Positions 47,831 through 61,534 of a stretch of 64,000 nucleotides of DNA are shown piece by piece. The translations under genes and the position numbers were made by a program. Source of the DNA: Temnothorax longispinosus (Eukaryota > Arthropoda > Insecta > Hymenoptera > Formicidae). Each line of letters opens with the position of its first letter. Within the stretch, counting starts at the first letter, position 1. The stretch lies in NCBI RefSeq assembly GCF_030848805.1, contig NC_092358.1, positions 22,965,832 through 23,029,831 of the forward strand. Reading direction: 5' to 3'. The notes beneath the pieces are model-generated. The model had not been told where the DNA came from. It saw only the letters and a program-made list of their open reading frames with translations, and ran no database searches.

Positions 47831-50600
47831 TCCTCATATATCGTTGCCCTTCGAGCTACATTTTCAAACTTGCCTTTCGAAAACGGTACATTAATAATGG
47901 ATATTAAATTTTACTGCGAAAGATTTTCTGCTCCCCCTATTCCCTTTCCTTCATTACAAAAGAAATTGCTATTGATGACCTTAATTAGCTATATGATTTA
48001 TTATAAATCGTGTTTGTAACTATCAAGATTTAAACAACTGTGATTAAGTCTTTAGATATTTGTTTTTCTATTTATTATTGCATTAATGCAAAACTACAAT
48101 AATAACTACAAATAATCGACTTCTCTTTAGAAAACTTTTAACAGAAAGAAAATTGTTGATAATTTATATAATTCTTCTCATGATTTTTATCGCTTTCAAG
48201 TGATTTACTATATTTTTCAAATTTCAAATTTTTTGGTTGACAAATATTAAAGCGACGATTGATCAATTTTTAACGATAGTTATAAAAAACGGAAGCGCAA
48301 AACGATGATGTGTTTTAATAAATACTTTATTGATGATTTGTACATATCGATAAATATAATATTAACAATCTATATTTTATTTGCCATATTTTTGTATATA
48401 TATAAATATACATAAATTATAAAAAAATTTTTTATGTAGAAAAATATTGATATATGTACATATCATATTATACGTACACGTCGTTCGTGTTCAGACAGTC
48501 GGTACTCGAATCGTTCCTAAACCTTGCAGATGCAAAGTACGCAAGATGAACGAGTGCTCTTGAATTATGCCAAAACTTTCGCGGACTGCACTTATCTCTG
48601 CTTTAATATGCATATTACAAACTATATACGTTGCACTTCTATCGCGTCCTCGCTCGACGCTCCTACGTCACGAGGCGAACGTCCATCATTCATTATTAAT
48701 GAAGTAATTTTTTCGATATTAGTACACATATATATCTTTTAAAGTCCGAGCACGAAACGATCATTTCTAATGCGGGTCATATCTCTGCGATGAGATATTA
48801 GAGTAAAAAAAATATGTACAAACATAAAATAAATTTGTTCCGCCAATATTGATTAACATAAAGAGATATTTATTTCGACAAACATTGGTAAATATAATTA
48901 AAAATAAACGTCATTATATATACAAACGTTGATGAAATTAAATAAATTATTTTATTAAAAGACGTAGTTAATATGGATATTTTAAGAATCAATTACAAAG
49001 AAAGCGATATAATTTCCATATATATTGCATAATGTTAATTATTCTAAAAAATAAATGAACCGAATTGCGAAATTCATAATTTATTGACTAAAGTTTGCCG
49101 TAACGGCTATGATTATTAAGTTCAGCGAAGAAATAAACGCGAATAAACTTTCGACACGAAAGACAATTGGACGTTTTATTGCGACCTGTCTCGCTTTGAT
49201 TCTGAAAACAAAGGAAAGTTTTCAGTACGCTCGCGACTGACGAAGGAACGTTTTGATCTCTGTTTCTATCGGCTCGACTTCGAACTTCGAAGTTCTACAG
49301 TAAGGATCAATGTACTCTCGTCGAGACGATAGCGGGAGCGTATGTAAGGAGTGAGCGGTGAGAGGAAGGAAGACTTAATAATGTCCGCGGGGACACTGTG
49401 TTGCGTCATTACCTTTAAGAACATATTCTCTCCAAAGTGGCGCGAGCTTGCGCACAATGGCACAATACCGAGGGCGAAAGGCAGACGAAGGCTTGCGGGC
49501 TGATGAGTTCTCTCCACCGGTAATCACCCCGAAAGGATAAAAGTGACCGCTTTTTATCTCTACGCCGGAAGCTTTCCACGCCGCTCCAATTTCATGCGCA
49601 ACACGAGACCACATAAAGTGTTTTTCTCGTGCTACACGAGAGCATCCGGATATCCCTTTAACTAAAGCTCCTTCGGTCAATTCGGGGGCGGGCTTTCCTT
49701 AACGAAAATGTCAAGGTAGATCGTCGCATTTCTCGTGCGTTGAACTTGGAAAATTGAGTGTTTGTTTGTACTTTCGAAGTTGTCGGAAATAGTTGTACGA
49801 GATATTTGTACGAGTAAAGTATTAGTTGAGCCGCGTCCTTTGTCAGAATGACGAATCCCGTCGTGCAAGCTAACGTCACGTATTTCCCACTGCAGGCACT
49901 CATTCGTAAAACTTCTTATCTCACCCACCCACGAGGGGCTTTAAACTGTTTTCTCGCTGGCGTAAACATCACCGCATGTTACACGTAATAGCTGCTGAGT
50001 AAAAAAGGAATTCTATTTTTATTATACCATTGCTTATCGTCTGTATCGCTGGGAAGAAAGAACGGTCAGTTTCTCACAATCAGAAACAAGGAATTTTTAG
50101 GAGCATCTTATGTAAAACTTCATAAATTTATTAACATCTAGTATTTTTTTTATAAAAATTGATGCGATTATCTATCGGCGTTTTGTGATATGGTTATATT
50201 TTTCTTTTTCTTCGAGTGCTATAATCGTTTATCGATCGTAGGCGATTTCTCTGCATATATTTGTGAATCAGATATATGGGGCTTACAGTTTAAAACTCGA
50301 TTTCGAATAGCTTTCTCTAAAGGGATTTTCGATTATATTTATATCTTTAGCATATATAATCTTCATCAAAACTATAAAGCATACATATTTGTTGTTACGT
50401 TCGTTGTTTGTATTTTCTTACAATTATGTTCTACAGCAGATTCTCATAGTTTTCAATTAAATGTATTATTTTCTTTTTTATAAGTGCACGTTAAAAAAAG
50501 AGGAAGTATTATAGCCGTGCAAGGTGAAGAAGTTAGATTCAATATAATTATTATTTTAAAAATGAAAGTGAGTTAACTCAAACAGCAAAATTAAAAAATT
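47831..50600. other. Mostly AT-rich spacer, no gene seen
   Basis: AT-rich to about 49080, then a mixed block (49090-49930) with short overlapping open frames on minus and no recognisable product, then AT-rich. No repeats with ends. Confidence 0.5.
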
Positions 50601-50603
50601 GTA

Positions 50604-50634
50604 GTATGTCAGAATAGTCGGCATTCTGACATAC
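50604..50634. repeat. 12-bp perfect hairpin
   Basis: GTATGTCAGAAT (50604-50615) and ATTCTGACATAC (50623-50634) pair perfectly around AGTCGGC. No U tract follows and no larger stem forms, so it is neither a clear microRNA nor a terminator. It could be a binding-site dyad or chance. Confidence 0.6.
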
Positions 50635-53278
50635 CCAGTGAGGTCTTTCACTTCTCATTAAATTAGCAGGCAACAGGCTACTTCAGTTATTAATAGATCG
50701 TTCAATCTGCACGCGACGAACTGCTTGGAGATAGATACTTCTGTACGTAGAAAGGTTAAAGAGTAGCAGCATCGGTTTGTTTGCACAGGCCTTACCTATT
50801 GACATAATTGAAACACACATGTAGACATTATCTACACATTATGTATCACATATGCATTACTTTTGTTTCCTTCTAGCTCCCGCTTGTTCTTTTTCTACCA
50901 TTCGACACATGCAGACACATGAGAAGTGGCCGCGACAGCTGCGACCTCAGTGCACCACGTGCATCGGACGGTGCAATTTATTGTTGAAACGATGAGAGAC
51001 ACTTTGTCGTCCTTTCGTGGGTTTTGATGGAAATGATAATACTTAACACGCGACAGCTTGTGAAAACTGCACGTTTGAAAAAGCAATTTTAAGCCTAATA
51101 AAATAATTAGAATGCGGACAAAAAAGCTTCGCGGCTGAACTGTTTTTGAATAATTTGGAGAATTCAAGGAAAAAAGCAAGAAAAGCATCAATTATCGAAA
51201 TAACCATTTATTTTTATTACTCTCTCGTCGCAATGCATCAACATCACTTTGATGTTTTATGTGAAAATCGTGTTTGTTGATTGATTCTTATTTGAACGAA
51301 TCTTTCTCTATTCATAACGATGTGGTCATAAGCAGAATGCAAATTAGTTTTGTCTAGGCAGCGTAGATCGATCCTTTCTTCCTTTATTCGATAATTTCAT
51401 TTGATTATGATTGATAGAATGCGTAAAGATGGATTTATAATTGATGCATTGAGATACATCGATGAAATTCGTTTGATATCATTATAATAGGTGAAATAGG
51501 GGCCACTGTAAATCCATAATTGTACATATATAAGCGATAATGAGGGTAATAATTGCTTTACGCCAGGTAGATACGGCGATTGTTTACCAGCACTGTCTAA
51601 TAGCTCGACAAATAATAGTAATTGTGGTAATGGTAATGGCGATGTTGTTAGCGAAATAATCGACTGAATAGCATTTTACTAAAAAGTATGCGAGAAAAAA
51701 AGAGACAAGGAAAAACACAAAAGAATAGAGGTACATTAGTGAATACACATTAGATGAAATCAACAAGGGAAGGCAGATAATTGGATTTGTATACGTAATT
51801 TTAACCAATGATGAAATTAACATTTGCACTAATTAACAGTTTGCCATTAGAATAGTCATGTTTTCTAACATTTAATTCGACAAAAAGTGTCTACAAACCT
51901 TCTTTTTCTTTGATTTGTTGAGTGCTGGTTCGTGAGAGAAACGAAAAATGTATGTAAAAATTATTTTCATTTATTGTACAAACCTGCGTTACTGTGTAAA
52001 TATGAAAACCAGAGAACAATTCTTGTTACACGAGAACATTTTATTTTGTTGAATTTATCAAAGCTTTTCACATTTCAAAATATTTCAAAATGTTTTTATT
52101 CCACCTACAATTATTTGCAACGAGGGATCTTTGCAAGCTTGTAACAGCTTTGTCTCTTTATTCTCTTTATAGTTCTCTTATTCTCTTAGTTTATTAGTTT
52201 TGCGTCAACGTGTGTATGCGATTCCGCATACGTAATTTAAATTCAAACAGGATACACCAGGGAATGACGGATAAAGCGATCAATGAAACTAGGGCAGCTT
52301 GTCTTAGTCTTATATATTCACCATTAGCTTCTCTGAAGGAAGTTGTTGATACAAAAACGGCTTAATCCTTTTTCGATTCATGTGATTATACATTAATATT
52401 TAGTCACTTCCACTTTCGTGATCATTCATTATGCGTGTCTTAGGTATGTTAGATCGCAAAGTCTTAAACTGTCCAAATAATCTAATTACGCTAAAACTGA
52501 ACAGATTTTACAGAAAAAAATTTTTATTTTTTTTTATTTTCTTGCGTAAAAGATGCAAAGAATGATAGAAATGATATTTTAACATGGATACATAATTTAT
52601 AATCTAAAAATGTTAAATAGTTTGAAATGCTACTAGATTTGTTCCGCTTGTAAATATAACTTTGAAATGTAGTTCTTTGTAAAAAATTAATTGCCAATAG
52701 TATTTTTGGTATGACAAATCAGTATATTCAAATTAATTAACTAAAATTATCATTACTGCACAGTCTAAATTACTGGCTTTTGATGACGTTATTAAACAGA
52801 GTAGCAAATTCGCATATATAGTTAAGTACATTCAAGTATGCCATAACTATGTCCAATTCTAGAACATGGGAATATAGTTTACAATTCATTACTGAACAAC
52901 ACAAACATTTGTCCATAATATCTGTAGTTGCAAGCTGTTTTTCTTCACTTTTTATCGAGGAATATTATCGATAATGGAATGGGCGATGATATCCGATTGT
53001 TTAAAATCAGGGAGTTATTGGAACGTCGCTCTTTCGCCAATACGAAGATGCACTAATCGTCTTTGCCTAGGTCTTTGTCTTCCGGATCTATAGTCACGCC
53101 ACGTTGGGCGAAGCTCTTGGAAACGCAAAGCTCTACCCACTTGTTGCTATATAGCCACTTTTATGGCTGATTAAAGTCTCTAGGCCTCTGCTTGTTATAC
53201 TCTACTTGTGTGGGTGACAAGAGCCATGTGCAATACACGCGTTCCCACGAACGCACAACGCCGTGATACAATTTCCAG
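50635..53278. other. AT-rich spacer, no gene seen
   Basis: Long AT-rich sequence with a mixed block near 53030-53250. Short frames are unrecognised. No repeat ends. Confidence 0.5.
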
Positions 53279-53365
53279 GCGTTTAATTATGACGTCCCCG
53301 CTCGTTTCCGTCGAATCGATGGCGATTTGCAACCATTATCTTCCGTCTCTGTGCATAGATTGTAG
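53279..53365 (+). other. Possible terminal exon-like segment
   Basis: An acceptor (GATACAATTTCCAG ending at 53278) precedes 28 codons and a TAG at 53363 (AFNYDVPARFRRIDGDLQPL...). The composition is protein-like, but there is no partner exon or nearby poly(A) signal, and frames of this length occur by chance. Confidence 0.12.
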
Positions 53366-53383
53366 TAAAAAAACGTTTCAATA

Positions 53384-53408
53384 TTTTATATGAGATTTTA
53401 TATGAGAT
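53384..53408. repeat. Tandem 12-mer, two copies
   Basis: ATTTTATATGAG occurs twice in tandem. This is a small slippage duplication in AT-rich DNA. Confidence 0.75.
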
Positions 53409-56400
53409 GCTCTTGGTCTTTCGTAATTCAATTGCAGTCAGTATTATAATTTTCCTTTTAATTATTTTGGAAAGAAAATATGCTAAAATTTAGGTATTAT
53501 ACTTTTGGAAACCATGAATGAAATAGAACGTATATTTTTTGTGTTTTATATGTTTTATTATATGTGTTTTATAGATAGATTGAATGTGCTTTATAAGCAT
53601 TTATTATATTTATCAACGAAATTCAGACCTTCCTTAGTTACGATCCTCATATTACACGAAAATCTCGAGATAGAAATAAATATCCTTTTAGTGCTCCGGG
53701 ATGTAATAGTCTTCTTTTTTCTTCGCGCGAAGAATCTTGACGATCCTTTCTTGAATTATCGGGGATCTCTGTAACTGGCACAAATAAGCTTCTCACGTTC
53801 CACGTTGGTAATAATATCGATAAATTGTAATCGACCACGCAGCGTTTCGCACATCCTTTCACTTTTCTCCTTGCGTATTTCTCTTAGATCATGATATAAA
53901 AGTATCTGAATGTTATATCGTCGTATCAAAATTATTGGATGTAATTATATAAGATGATTCAGGAGGAAATTGTAATAGAACTGTATATTGTAAAATATAT
54001 TCAGATGATTGAAATAAGAAAAATAGTCCTTGAAAACATTGTTTAGTCTGAATCAACACAACCATAGCAATTTAAAATAAATATTGTACTTGCGTAAATG
54101 CGTATACAGAGGCTTAGACTTGTAGCAGAGATGTTTCTAAAGTGAGATATTTACTAGATGACATAGACACTTTAAGATACAATCCTCTAATTGTTTTAGC
54201 GTAGTTTTGCTTCCCATATCGTGATTTCGCAGACTGGCTCGCCTTCCGGGAAATCAGCCCGCGCAATATCTCGCTGATGTAATAATGAACTTGTTATTTG
54301 GGAAGTGCGAAATCCTCTTGCTCGAGCACGCGCGTGCCGAAACATGGGAATTATTCGCGATCGAGGGGCGTTATCTTTCGCGCGAGGAGCGTATAGAGCG
54401 CACGAATGGCGCGAGCGTGAATTTCGAGCGTGGCAGATCGGGAGAACGACAGGGGTAGGTGGAGAGGCAGGTACCACTACCATAAAATTCTCTCCGGGCA
54501 GCTACGGGCAGCTACGGGCGTAACGACGTTTCCCCATGTTTATGGGCTACCGTAAACGCGGAATGACTTTGCTGGGAAATTTTACGGGCCGCGGTTCCTC
54601 CCTGCGGCTCTCCTCGCATTTTCCCTCGCACCACCGCGCCGCACCGACCTCGCTGACGTACGAGGCACGACGTTCAATGGATTTATTGGTTTCCGCGATG
54701 GCGTCGTCCTTCTTCTGTAATAGGGAAAGAGAAAGAAAGGGAGAAAAACTTTCCGGGAACGAAAGAAGGGATATAATCGTGGAAAACGTTGAGCACTGAG
54801 AAAACGTGCCGCCTGGGAACGAGTGAGATTTTGACAAAGAGAAAATAAGGGAGAAAATTGCCGGGCTCAATATTTTTAGGATTCTTTTATCGAAGTGAGA
54901 AATTTTATTAATCATGCCAGATCGTAAAGAATCTTGACGAAAAGGTTTTGCGCGACGGGAAAAGAAAGAGCACGGGATTTGTAACATACCTATGTTAAAA
55001 TAGTGTAAACTTGTGCATTCAAAGTAACCAGGACCTGACAAGGTCTTCATCTTCTCTGTAATTTTTATGAAATTTTCGAGATGTAGAATAGTTGTCGAAA
55101 AAATGTCGACATGAAAATATTGGATTGATTTTATTTATACTCCGATGAGGCGAGAATATAATGGAACTTCTTTCGAAGATAGCGTTCGTAGATTTACGGA
55201 AAGACGGGCAATGGTCCGTCGACAATATATACTTCCACAATATAAAATTGCAAGTATAAAACTGCAGCGAGATGTTTTTACGAGCATACAGAAAAGACAT
55301 TTATCACACAAACACGAGAACGCGAGATTTTCTTTATCGTGACGTAACCTCGTATTTTTGAAAATACATGATACAGGATATCAATGTATTTTCTCAGAAA
55401 TGAAATAATACGAATAGTTTATAGTCTTATCAAAGAATAGAGCCACACACATAAAACGTGATTTATTTGATTGAGAAATATTAATTTTCTTATATCCGTC
55501 ATATTTTCTCCGCAGTGAGTAACGGAGTAACGTGATTTTTTTTAAGCGAATTTGTTTGTAATTGAAAACGCATGTATCCGATAGTATTGTAGTTTAGCGG
55601 TTTACGGGTTTTTAAATCTGCAAAGATGTTTGCGTGTCTAATGGACGATTAATTAAGCCGCTAATGACTTAAATCAGTCTGGAGACACAAGTGTTTACTC
55701 GGATGCGTTCATTGATTTATACGATCCTTAAGCGGAGCCGTGCGAAAGAGGAATATCCAAGCAACAAGTAGAACGTCCGCGTCGCTGCGAAAGGAGACGC
55801 TTAATCAATAATATAAGGAGATGAGAGACGTATCTCGGTTCTGCTCTCTCGGCAGAGCGTGAAACTCAATTGTGTCATCCGTTACGCCGTCATCAGATGA
55901 AGTCTCCACGAAGTCACTACGCAGCTTTTTTCTGATACACATTATTTAATGCAAACGCCAACGCGACTTTTACACACAAAAAGAAGAACTCGACGACACG
56001 GAGAGAACGCGTTGTTCCGAGACGAGTCCTTCTAGTCCTGTCCTAATTTGCATCTCGCGCGGCGACAGATGTCTCTTTGCAACCAGAATTACCTCTCCAT
56101 ACAAAAACCCTTCTCCAGGTTTTGCGTCTTCCGTCCCCCTTTCTCTTTCCATCCCCTCCGCTCAGTTGCTCTCCTTTTTTATTCAAATTCCATCTTGCGG
56201 AATAATAAAGCGCGAGACTCTTGTATCGAGACAGAAAGTGAGAGGGGAGGGGGAGGAGAGAGAGAGAATTGCGTCGACTCCCCCAATATTCCGAACACCG
56301 AAAGGTGATTTAAATCGATGCAGCGGGAAGTCAGCGGTGATTTCGATAATGATTGTCGCAGCGAGAACAAGCATCACATTTCAATCGATGTATATGGGGT

Positions 56401-56748
56401 ATTTTAGTAATTGATGATGGGGCAAGTAATTATCTTACACAGAGAATTTTTTGTTATATTTTACCCTTAAATTTATTTCAATCACTTGGGACAACTTGAC
56501 AACCAAGGAATTTTTAAAATATACAAAAGACATTTTACAAACAACGTGATAAAAATTACCAAGCAGATTGGTAAATTTTGAAAAATTATTGAAATTTCCT
56601 AGATATATTTTAGTAAAATTAATCAAACATATTTTATATTTTAATATGTAATAGATATTAATATTTTTTATTATGGTGGATATTAATCAGAATAGCTCGC
56701 ATTTTCTTGGTGGTACATGTTGTCCTACAACTACCATGATTTCAGGGT
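53409..56748. other. Spacer with mixed blocks, no gene seen
   Basis: AT-rich to 54190, then a CpG-containing block (54200-54700) that includes a tandem CGGGCAGCTA duplication (about 54497-54518). A purine-rich stretch (54719-54880) and another mixed block (55740-56300) follow. The minus strand is open for 167 codons from an ATG at 55050, Ser/Phe rich and unrecognised. No exon or repeat with ends is supported. Confidence 0.4.
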
Positions 56749-57596
56749 AAAGGACCCCGCAACGGTCATGGGGGGTTTTGGCTCCCAGTCAAATTTAACA
56801 ATAATATAGGATAATGTAGTTCATAACATGCTGATAAAAAGTGTCCATAGGCACCAAGCCCAAAAATGGACAGTTTTCGAGATATAAGGCATTAAAGAGT
56901 GGAAAAATGAGGGTTTCAGGTTTCAGCTAATGGCAGTTTGCAACAGGCTGAATGCCATGCTTTCACTAAAACATTTACTTGATTGCTGGATGAATTATAC
57001 TTATGCACAATATGCGTGTTCACATAGTCAAGTCAATGATCAAACCATACGTAATATGTCATTGCATCGAATGACATGTATGCAACATATATAGCAAGCA
57101 AAAATCATTTACTTATTTAATGTTAATCTTTGCAATGTATGAAAAGTACAATAATAACTGTAATTCACAAGTCGGTTTAGTAGTATTATATTGTACTTTT
57201 CATACATTGCAAAAATTAACATTAAATAAGTAAATGATTCTTGCTTGCTATATATGTTGCATACATGTCATTCGATGCAATGACATTATATTACGTATGG
57301 TTTGATTATTGACTTAACTATGTGAACACGCATACTGTGCATAAGTATAATTCATCCAGCAATCAAGTAAATGTTTTAGTGAAAGCATGGCATTCCGCCA
57401 GTTGCAAACTGCCATTAGCTGAAACCTGAAATTCTCATTTTTCCACTCTTTAATGCCTTTTATCTCGGAAACTGTCCATTTTTGGGCTTGGTGCCTATGG
57501 ACACTTTTTATCAGCATGTTATGAACTACATTATCCTACATTATTGTCAAATTTGACTGGGAGCCAAAACCCCCCATGACCGTTGCGGGGTCCTTT
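56749..57596. mobile_element. 848-bp foldback element, about 405-bp arms
   Basis: Left arm 56749-57153 and right arm 57189-57596 are inverted copies with scattered differences, leaving a 35-bp centre. Ends are AAAGGACCCCGCAACGG and its complement. The same frame (starting MLIKSVHRHQAQKWTV) can be read outside-in from both arms but is broken by a stop in the left copy, so it is not a functional gene. Flanks read GGGTA on the left and TTAAG on the right, so the target duplication is unclear (TA or a decayed TTAA). It is a non-autonomous foldback or long-TIR MITE of uncertain superfamily. Confidence 0.88.
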
Positions 57597-57688
57597 TAAG
57601 AGAAAATTCTCTCCGTGTACGATTGTGCTGAAATTGTTAACTAGCCATTCCTTGAGTATGTTTTAAAAATCAAGTTGATTTATAGAAA

Positions 57689-57710
57689 TCTCTCTCTTTC
57701 TCTCTCTCTC
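57689..57710. repeat. TC microsatellite
   Basis: Short TC repeat with one TTT interruption, downstream of the foldback element. Confidence 0.8.
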
Positions 57711-58199
57711 ATTACGGATACTAATTATAATTATTTACCGTACTGATGCAATTAAGAGTCAAGGCGAATTCATTGCCCCTCTAATTTAAGTGTGACGAGA
57801 GAGCAAGGATGCTAACACAATATCCTGTCACGTTGGCGAACAGGACCGGTTCATCGGATTACAGGACGTCCCGTGAGATATGATCCAATCGCGGCTGCTG
57901 TACCATGCATCATCGAGTGACGTAATTAAGCCAACGTGTAGCGTCTGAGAAATGCATAAATTCATGAAATAATTTTCAAATTGCACGTATATATATATCC
58001 GTAAAAATATTCTTTCCGAATATCTAGTCATAAAAGATACATATTGCATTGTTATATTGCATTAATGATATTTTACTCATAGTATTTTCGTAATAATTTT
58101 ATGAGTCAACACGCGAGCATAAATCTAATGCGAATGAAAAATCTTTTTTCTAATTAATACTGTCAACAAAATATTTTAATTAACTAATATTTTAATATG
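57711..58199. other. AT-rich spacer, no gene seen
   Basis: AT-rich sequence between the microsatellite and the CpG-rich island. No repeat, RNA or exon-like segment. Confidence 0.5.
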
Positions 58200-58650
58200 C
58201 GTTGCGATTTATCTGCAGTTGCGGTAAACCGCTATTTAATTCGATGCTCACCTAAAAACCGGGATATATTCACGATTCGAGCTCGGGCGATGTACATTGT
58301 CGCGATATTGCTGCGATCTCTCGCCACGGAGAGAAATTCCAATTGCATCGGCAATGCACCGCACCGCCGTCATACGGAACGGCGCGCGGCGCGGTGCAAC
58401 TGCACGCGCCTACTCGCATCTGTACGTTCTCGGAGCTTCGAAGGAATCTGGTCCCGAGTCGGACGAGTGCAACGAGAGGTCGCCGAGGTCAAGGCAGGGA
58501 GGGCGTTCACCAGAATTATTCTCCCCTTTTCTTCCTCCTTCTCTTTTACTGCCTCCGCGCCGTCGTCCTCGGGCGGCAGCGCGGCACGGCGGCGTGGCAT
58601 GCCTTCGCTCGCGTGTACAGCCTCTTTCATAGTCAATAAAATCCGCTCTT
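58200..58650. promoter_or_regulatory. CpG-rich island, possible promoter or exon
   Basis: A CpG-dense block (GGAACGGCGCGCGGCGCGGTG at its core) is flanked by AT-rich DNA. A plus frame is open for about 150 codons (58197-58658) and others are open on both strands, as expected from GC content. None has a recognisable domain, though one begins MYIVAILLRSLATE, weakly signal-like. An AATAAA lies at 58635. No consensus donor ends the block. It is a candidate unmethylated promoter or regulatory island. Confidence 0.3.
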
Positions 58651-60616
58651 CCGACTAATGGAAAAACTCTGAAAGAAGAATCGTTTTTGCGATTGTGCAT
58701 TTCCGCTAAAGAATATTCCGCTATATGGTTGGGAAGTTAAACGTCCTTTTAACTTCGAGTATAATTTTTCTGTGTCAAGTATCGCTTGTCCTCCGTTTCT
58801 CGTTAGACATTTTTAATTTGATTTTATATTTAGTATGAAATATCTTTATTTTAATTTTTGAATTCTTTGAAATTATAAGCCTTGTTTGATGTTACTCACA
58901 ATATACAAGTAGTTTATCGCACGGTATAGAAGGCAATATTTTGCATAAACGTTACGTTTTATTGTTTTTTTATTTGCAAGTGTTGTCTAGAATGCATGGT
59001 TTTATTTTTGTGGATTATGAAATATACGCATGCGAACCTATCGAACTACATTACAATATTCGCGATATATTTTATAGTCAATATCACATTAGTGCTTTTG
59101 TCAAAAAGTTATTCTCTTTACTACTGAACGTTACGGGTTCGTGTCGTGATTACGTCGCCATTGAAGTTAGTAAATTGGATTTGCCTCGGTAACTAAACTA
59201 CGGTGAACCATCGTATAACTCGTAACTATCGCGAGCATTAAACTTATTGTTTATCGACTCATTACCATCATGACGGCTCCTGAATTAATTGACTTATCCT
59301 CTATAACTTTTGATTAGTCTCGCGATTGTACGCTTCCGGTGATATAGAGAACGTTGTACGATCGTTGTATCGTAACGGTGAAGACGGCGGAAATGAAACT
59401 GTCGTCGTAGCTTTTCAGAAACAAAGACTGCAAGCACGGCTCTTTGCAGTACGTGGCAGTACGTGACATGGTAGAAATAATATTTCGGGGAACAGATGTA
59501 CGCGATAGTCTCGTTTCTAATCGGCCGGACGGCGCATCGATTTAATTATCTAACCGTTCTCGGTCATGCTTTAATTATAATCGAGCAATATATGTGCGTT
59601 ACGGGATCCGGAAATTAATATTCTCCGGATGCATTCTGCTGAATCTATCTTCCTCTCTCTCTCTCTCTCTTTCTCCCCTCTCCCTTTCTCTTTGTATTTG
59701 TGCAAGGTGATACGCGCGAATTATCTAATTAAATTTGCACCGTTCTGAGGTTTCCATGCATGGATAAAACGCACGCTTTTATAGATATTATACTTTTGCG
59801 TATAATTAATTAATATAACGTTTGATTAAATCTCTCGATGTTGTACAATTTTAAAAAGAGTTATTCTTTATCGGTATACACGGATTTAAACTCTATTTTG
59901 GATATTGTGCTATTATAAACGCATGAATTTATCGTATAATCATGCGAGAACCCGTGAAATAATAATTATTGGACGAGATGTTCGATCCGTGATAATGCAT
60001 TTGTGGGAAACATACAAAATACGTCAAACAGTCTCCTCCGTGGAAATAACTATCCCTGTTGGGAACAGACGAAGAGATCCATTTTCGTAAGATGCGTTGA
60101 CTTCGCGAACCGGTTTTCTCAGTAGAATATATTCCGGGATATTTCCTGGAAGGAAATTGCAGGATTCTAATTTGCTCGGCTGCAGGCCATTCCTATCGCG
60201 ATGCAACTTTTTTTTCGATCAAGAGTATGAGAGTACTTTTCACGGTAATAATTGCGTCTCCAATCCCTCCAACGCCCGTTCAATTTTTCTGTCGTAATCC
60301 TTTTTATATAAATGTTCTATAACGAGCGATCTTTCCCATTTCACTTTTCAACTACGTGACATAACGATTTCCTTTTTATTTAATTCTATTTAAGCTTTAC
60401 ATGTACAGAATATCATATTTGATGTGAATATTTCAAAAGAGATTGCGTTACATAAACGTTTGTCATATTTTTGAACAAAATTCGACTATCTGAGATAAAC
60501 GCGAAATATTTTTAATAATTTCTTTAAATATTACTGAACTAATTACAAAATTTTATCTTATAATTAGTAATACATAAATTATGTGCAAGAAATAATTATT
60601 AAATAATTTCCTTTTC
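58651..60616. other. Spacer, no gene seen
   Basis: AT-rich, with mixed blocks at 59130-59620 and 60060-60300. It holds a tandem GGCAGTACGT pair (about 59447-59468) and a CT microsatellite at 59653-59670. Short frames are unrecognised. Confidence 0.45.
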
Positions 60617-60631
60617 TTAGGTTAGGTTAGG
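60617..60631 (+). repeat. Three TTAGG units, telomere-type
   Basis: TTAGG occurs three times in tandem. TTAGG is the ancestral insect telomere unit. Three copies are too few to mark a telomere; this may be an interstitial trace or chance. It abuts the inverted repeat at 60632. Confidence 0.6.
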
Positions 60632-60779
60632 AGATTAAATAATGATAATTAATAAATAATTATAGAATTACAATTGTGCAAGTTTTTAAAGGATCATCTG
60701 TCTGACATTTATGACGGATGATTTTTTAATAATTACCCATTGTTTAATAATTATAACTTTATTAATCCTCATTATTGCT
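60632..60779. repeat. Degenerate palindromic element
   Basis: The sequence folds on itself around 60708. ATCATCTGTC (60693-60702) faces GACGGATGAT (60713-60722), and the outer parts (GAGATTAAATAATGATAATTAATAAA against TTTATTAATCCTCATTATTGCTC) still match with gaps. It looks like an old AT-rich MITE or foldback remnant without a target duplication that I can read. Confidence 0.5.
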
Positions 60780-61498
60780 CAGTGACTTTTATCATTCATT
60801 TAATAATTAATATAAGTATTTCACTATGTAAACGATTTTGGATCGTCGAATAAAACCGCTCAGTCGCGCAAATGAAATGGAGAATTACGCGAAGTACAAT
60901 TTTAAACTTTATCTTTGATAAAAAAAAAGGAGGAAACATTGATAGCATCTGGCTGAAAGAACTTGTTCCAATAACGGCCTGTGCCTTCTCTCTTTACGGT
61001 GAAAAAATCTTCGAGAAGGAGGATGGTCCCCTTCGGTGCGAGGTTGCTTTTTATGTGAGCTAAGTCGAAATGCCCATGTCGAGATGCCTCCATACGAAAA
61101 TCCATCGCTAAAAAGAAGCCGGCAACGTAAATCCTCGACCGAGGGTAAATACCGAAGAGGCGATCGTAAAAAAGAAAAGGAAAAAAACCGGAGTTATCGC
61201 GATAAAGCATGGGGGAATTCGGGCGAATTTTTAGAATAGATAGAAAAAAATATTGTGCCCGTTCGATGTCAGTCACTTGTCGCTCTGGGGCTTGAGCGTC
61301 CCTTCCGCATACCAAAAATCTCATTAAAGCGACGTATATCTACGTTGGGATATGATGAAAACTGCGCGTTCTCTCTCGATCGCAAATTCTTGGTAAGATT
61401 TGAAATTGAATTTCAGATTTTTCCTCTTAGCGCAAATTTAACCCGGTGATATCTTTTTCCGCGATTCCTTTCCCGACGAATTTTTTAATCCTTTTAAG
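60780..61498. other. Spacer, no gene seen
   Basis: Mixed sequence. Overlapping frames at 60902-61324 on minus and 61036-61449 on plus have no recognisable domain. Confidence 0.4.
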
Positions 61499-61534
61499 GC
61501 ATTTGTTCGTTCGAAAGTCGTCGTTACAATTAAC
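61499..61534 (+). other. Candidate 36-nt microexon
   Basis: A strong pyrimidine-rich acceptor (CGAATTTTTTAATCCTTTTAAG ends at 61498) and a consensus donor (GTAAGT at 61535) bracket 36 nt. In phase zero it reads AFVRSKVVVTIN, twelve whole codons. The size, phase and sites fit a microexon, but no partner exon is identified. Confidence 0.18.

Noticed and set aside
54547..55050. 167-codon minus-strand frame with an ATG
   Set aside because: Ser/Phe-rich because the plus strand is purine-rich (AGAAAG runs). No recognisable domain or promoter.
56820..57517. Open frame in the arms of the foldback element as a host gene
   Set aside because: It is present in both inverted arms and broken in one, so it belongs to the repeat.
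58197..58658. 153-codon plus-strand frame in a CpG-rich island
   Set aside because: Same GC effect; three other frames are open over the same bases and no domain is seen.
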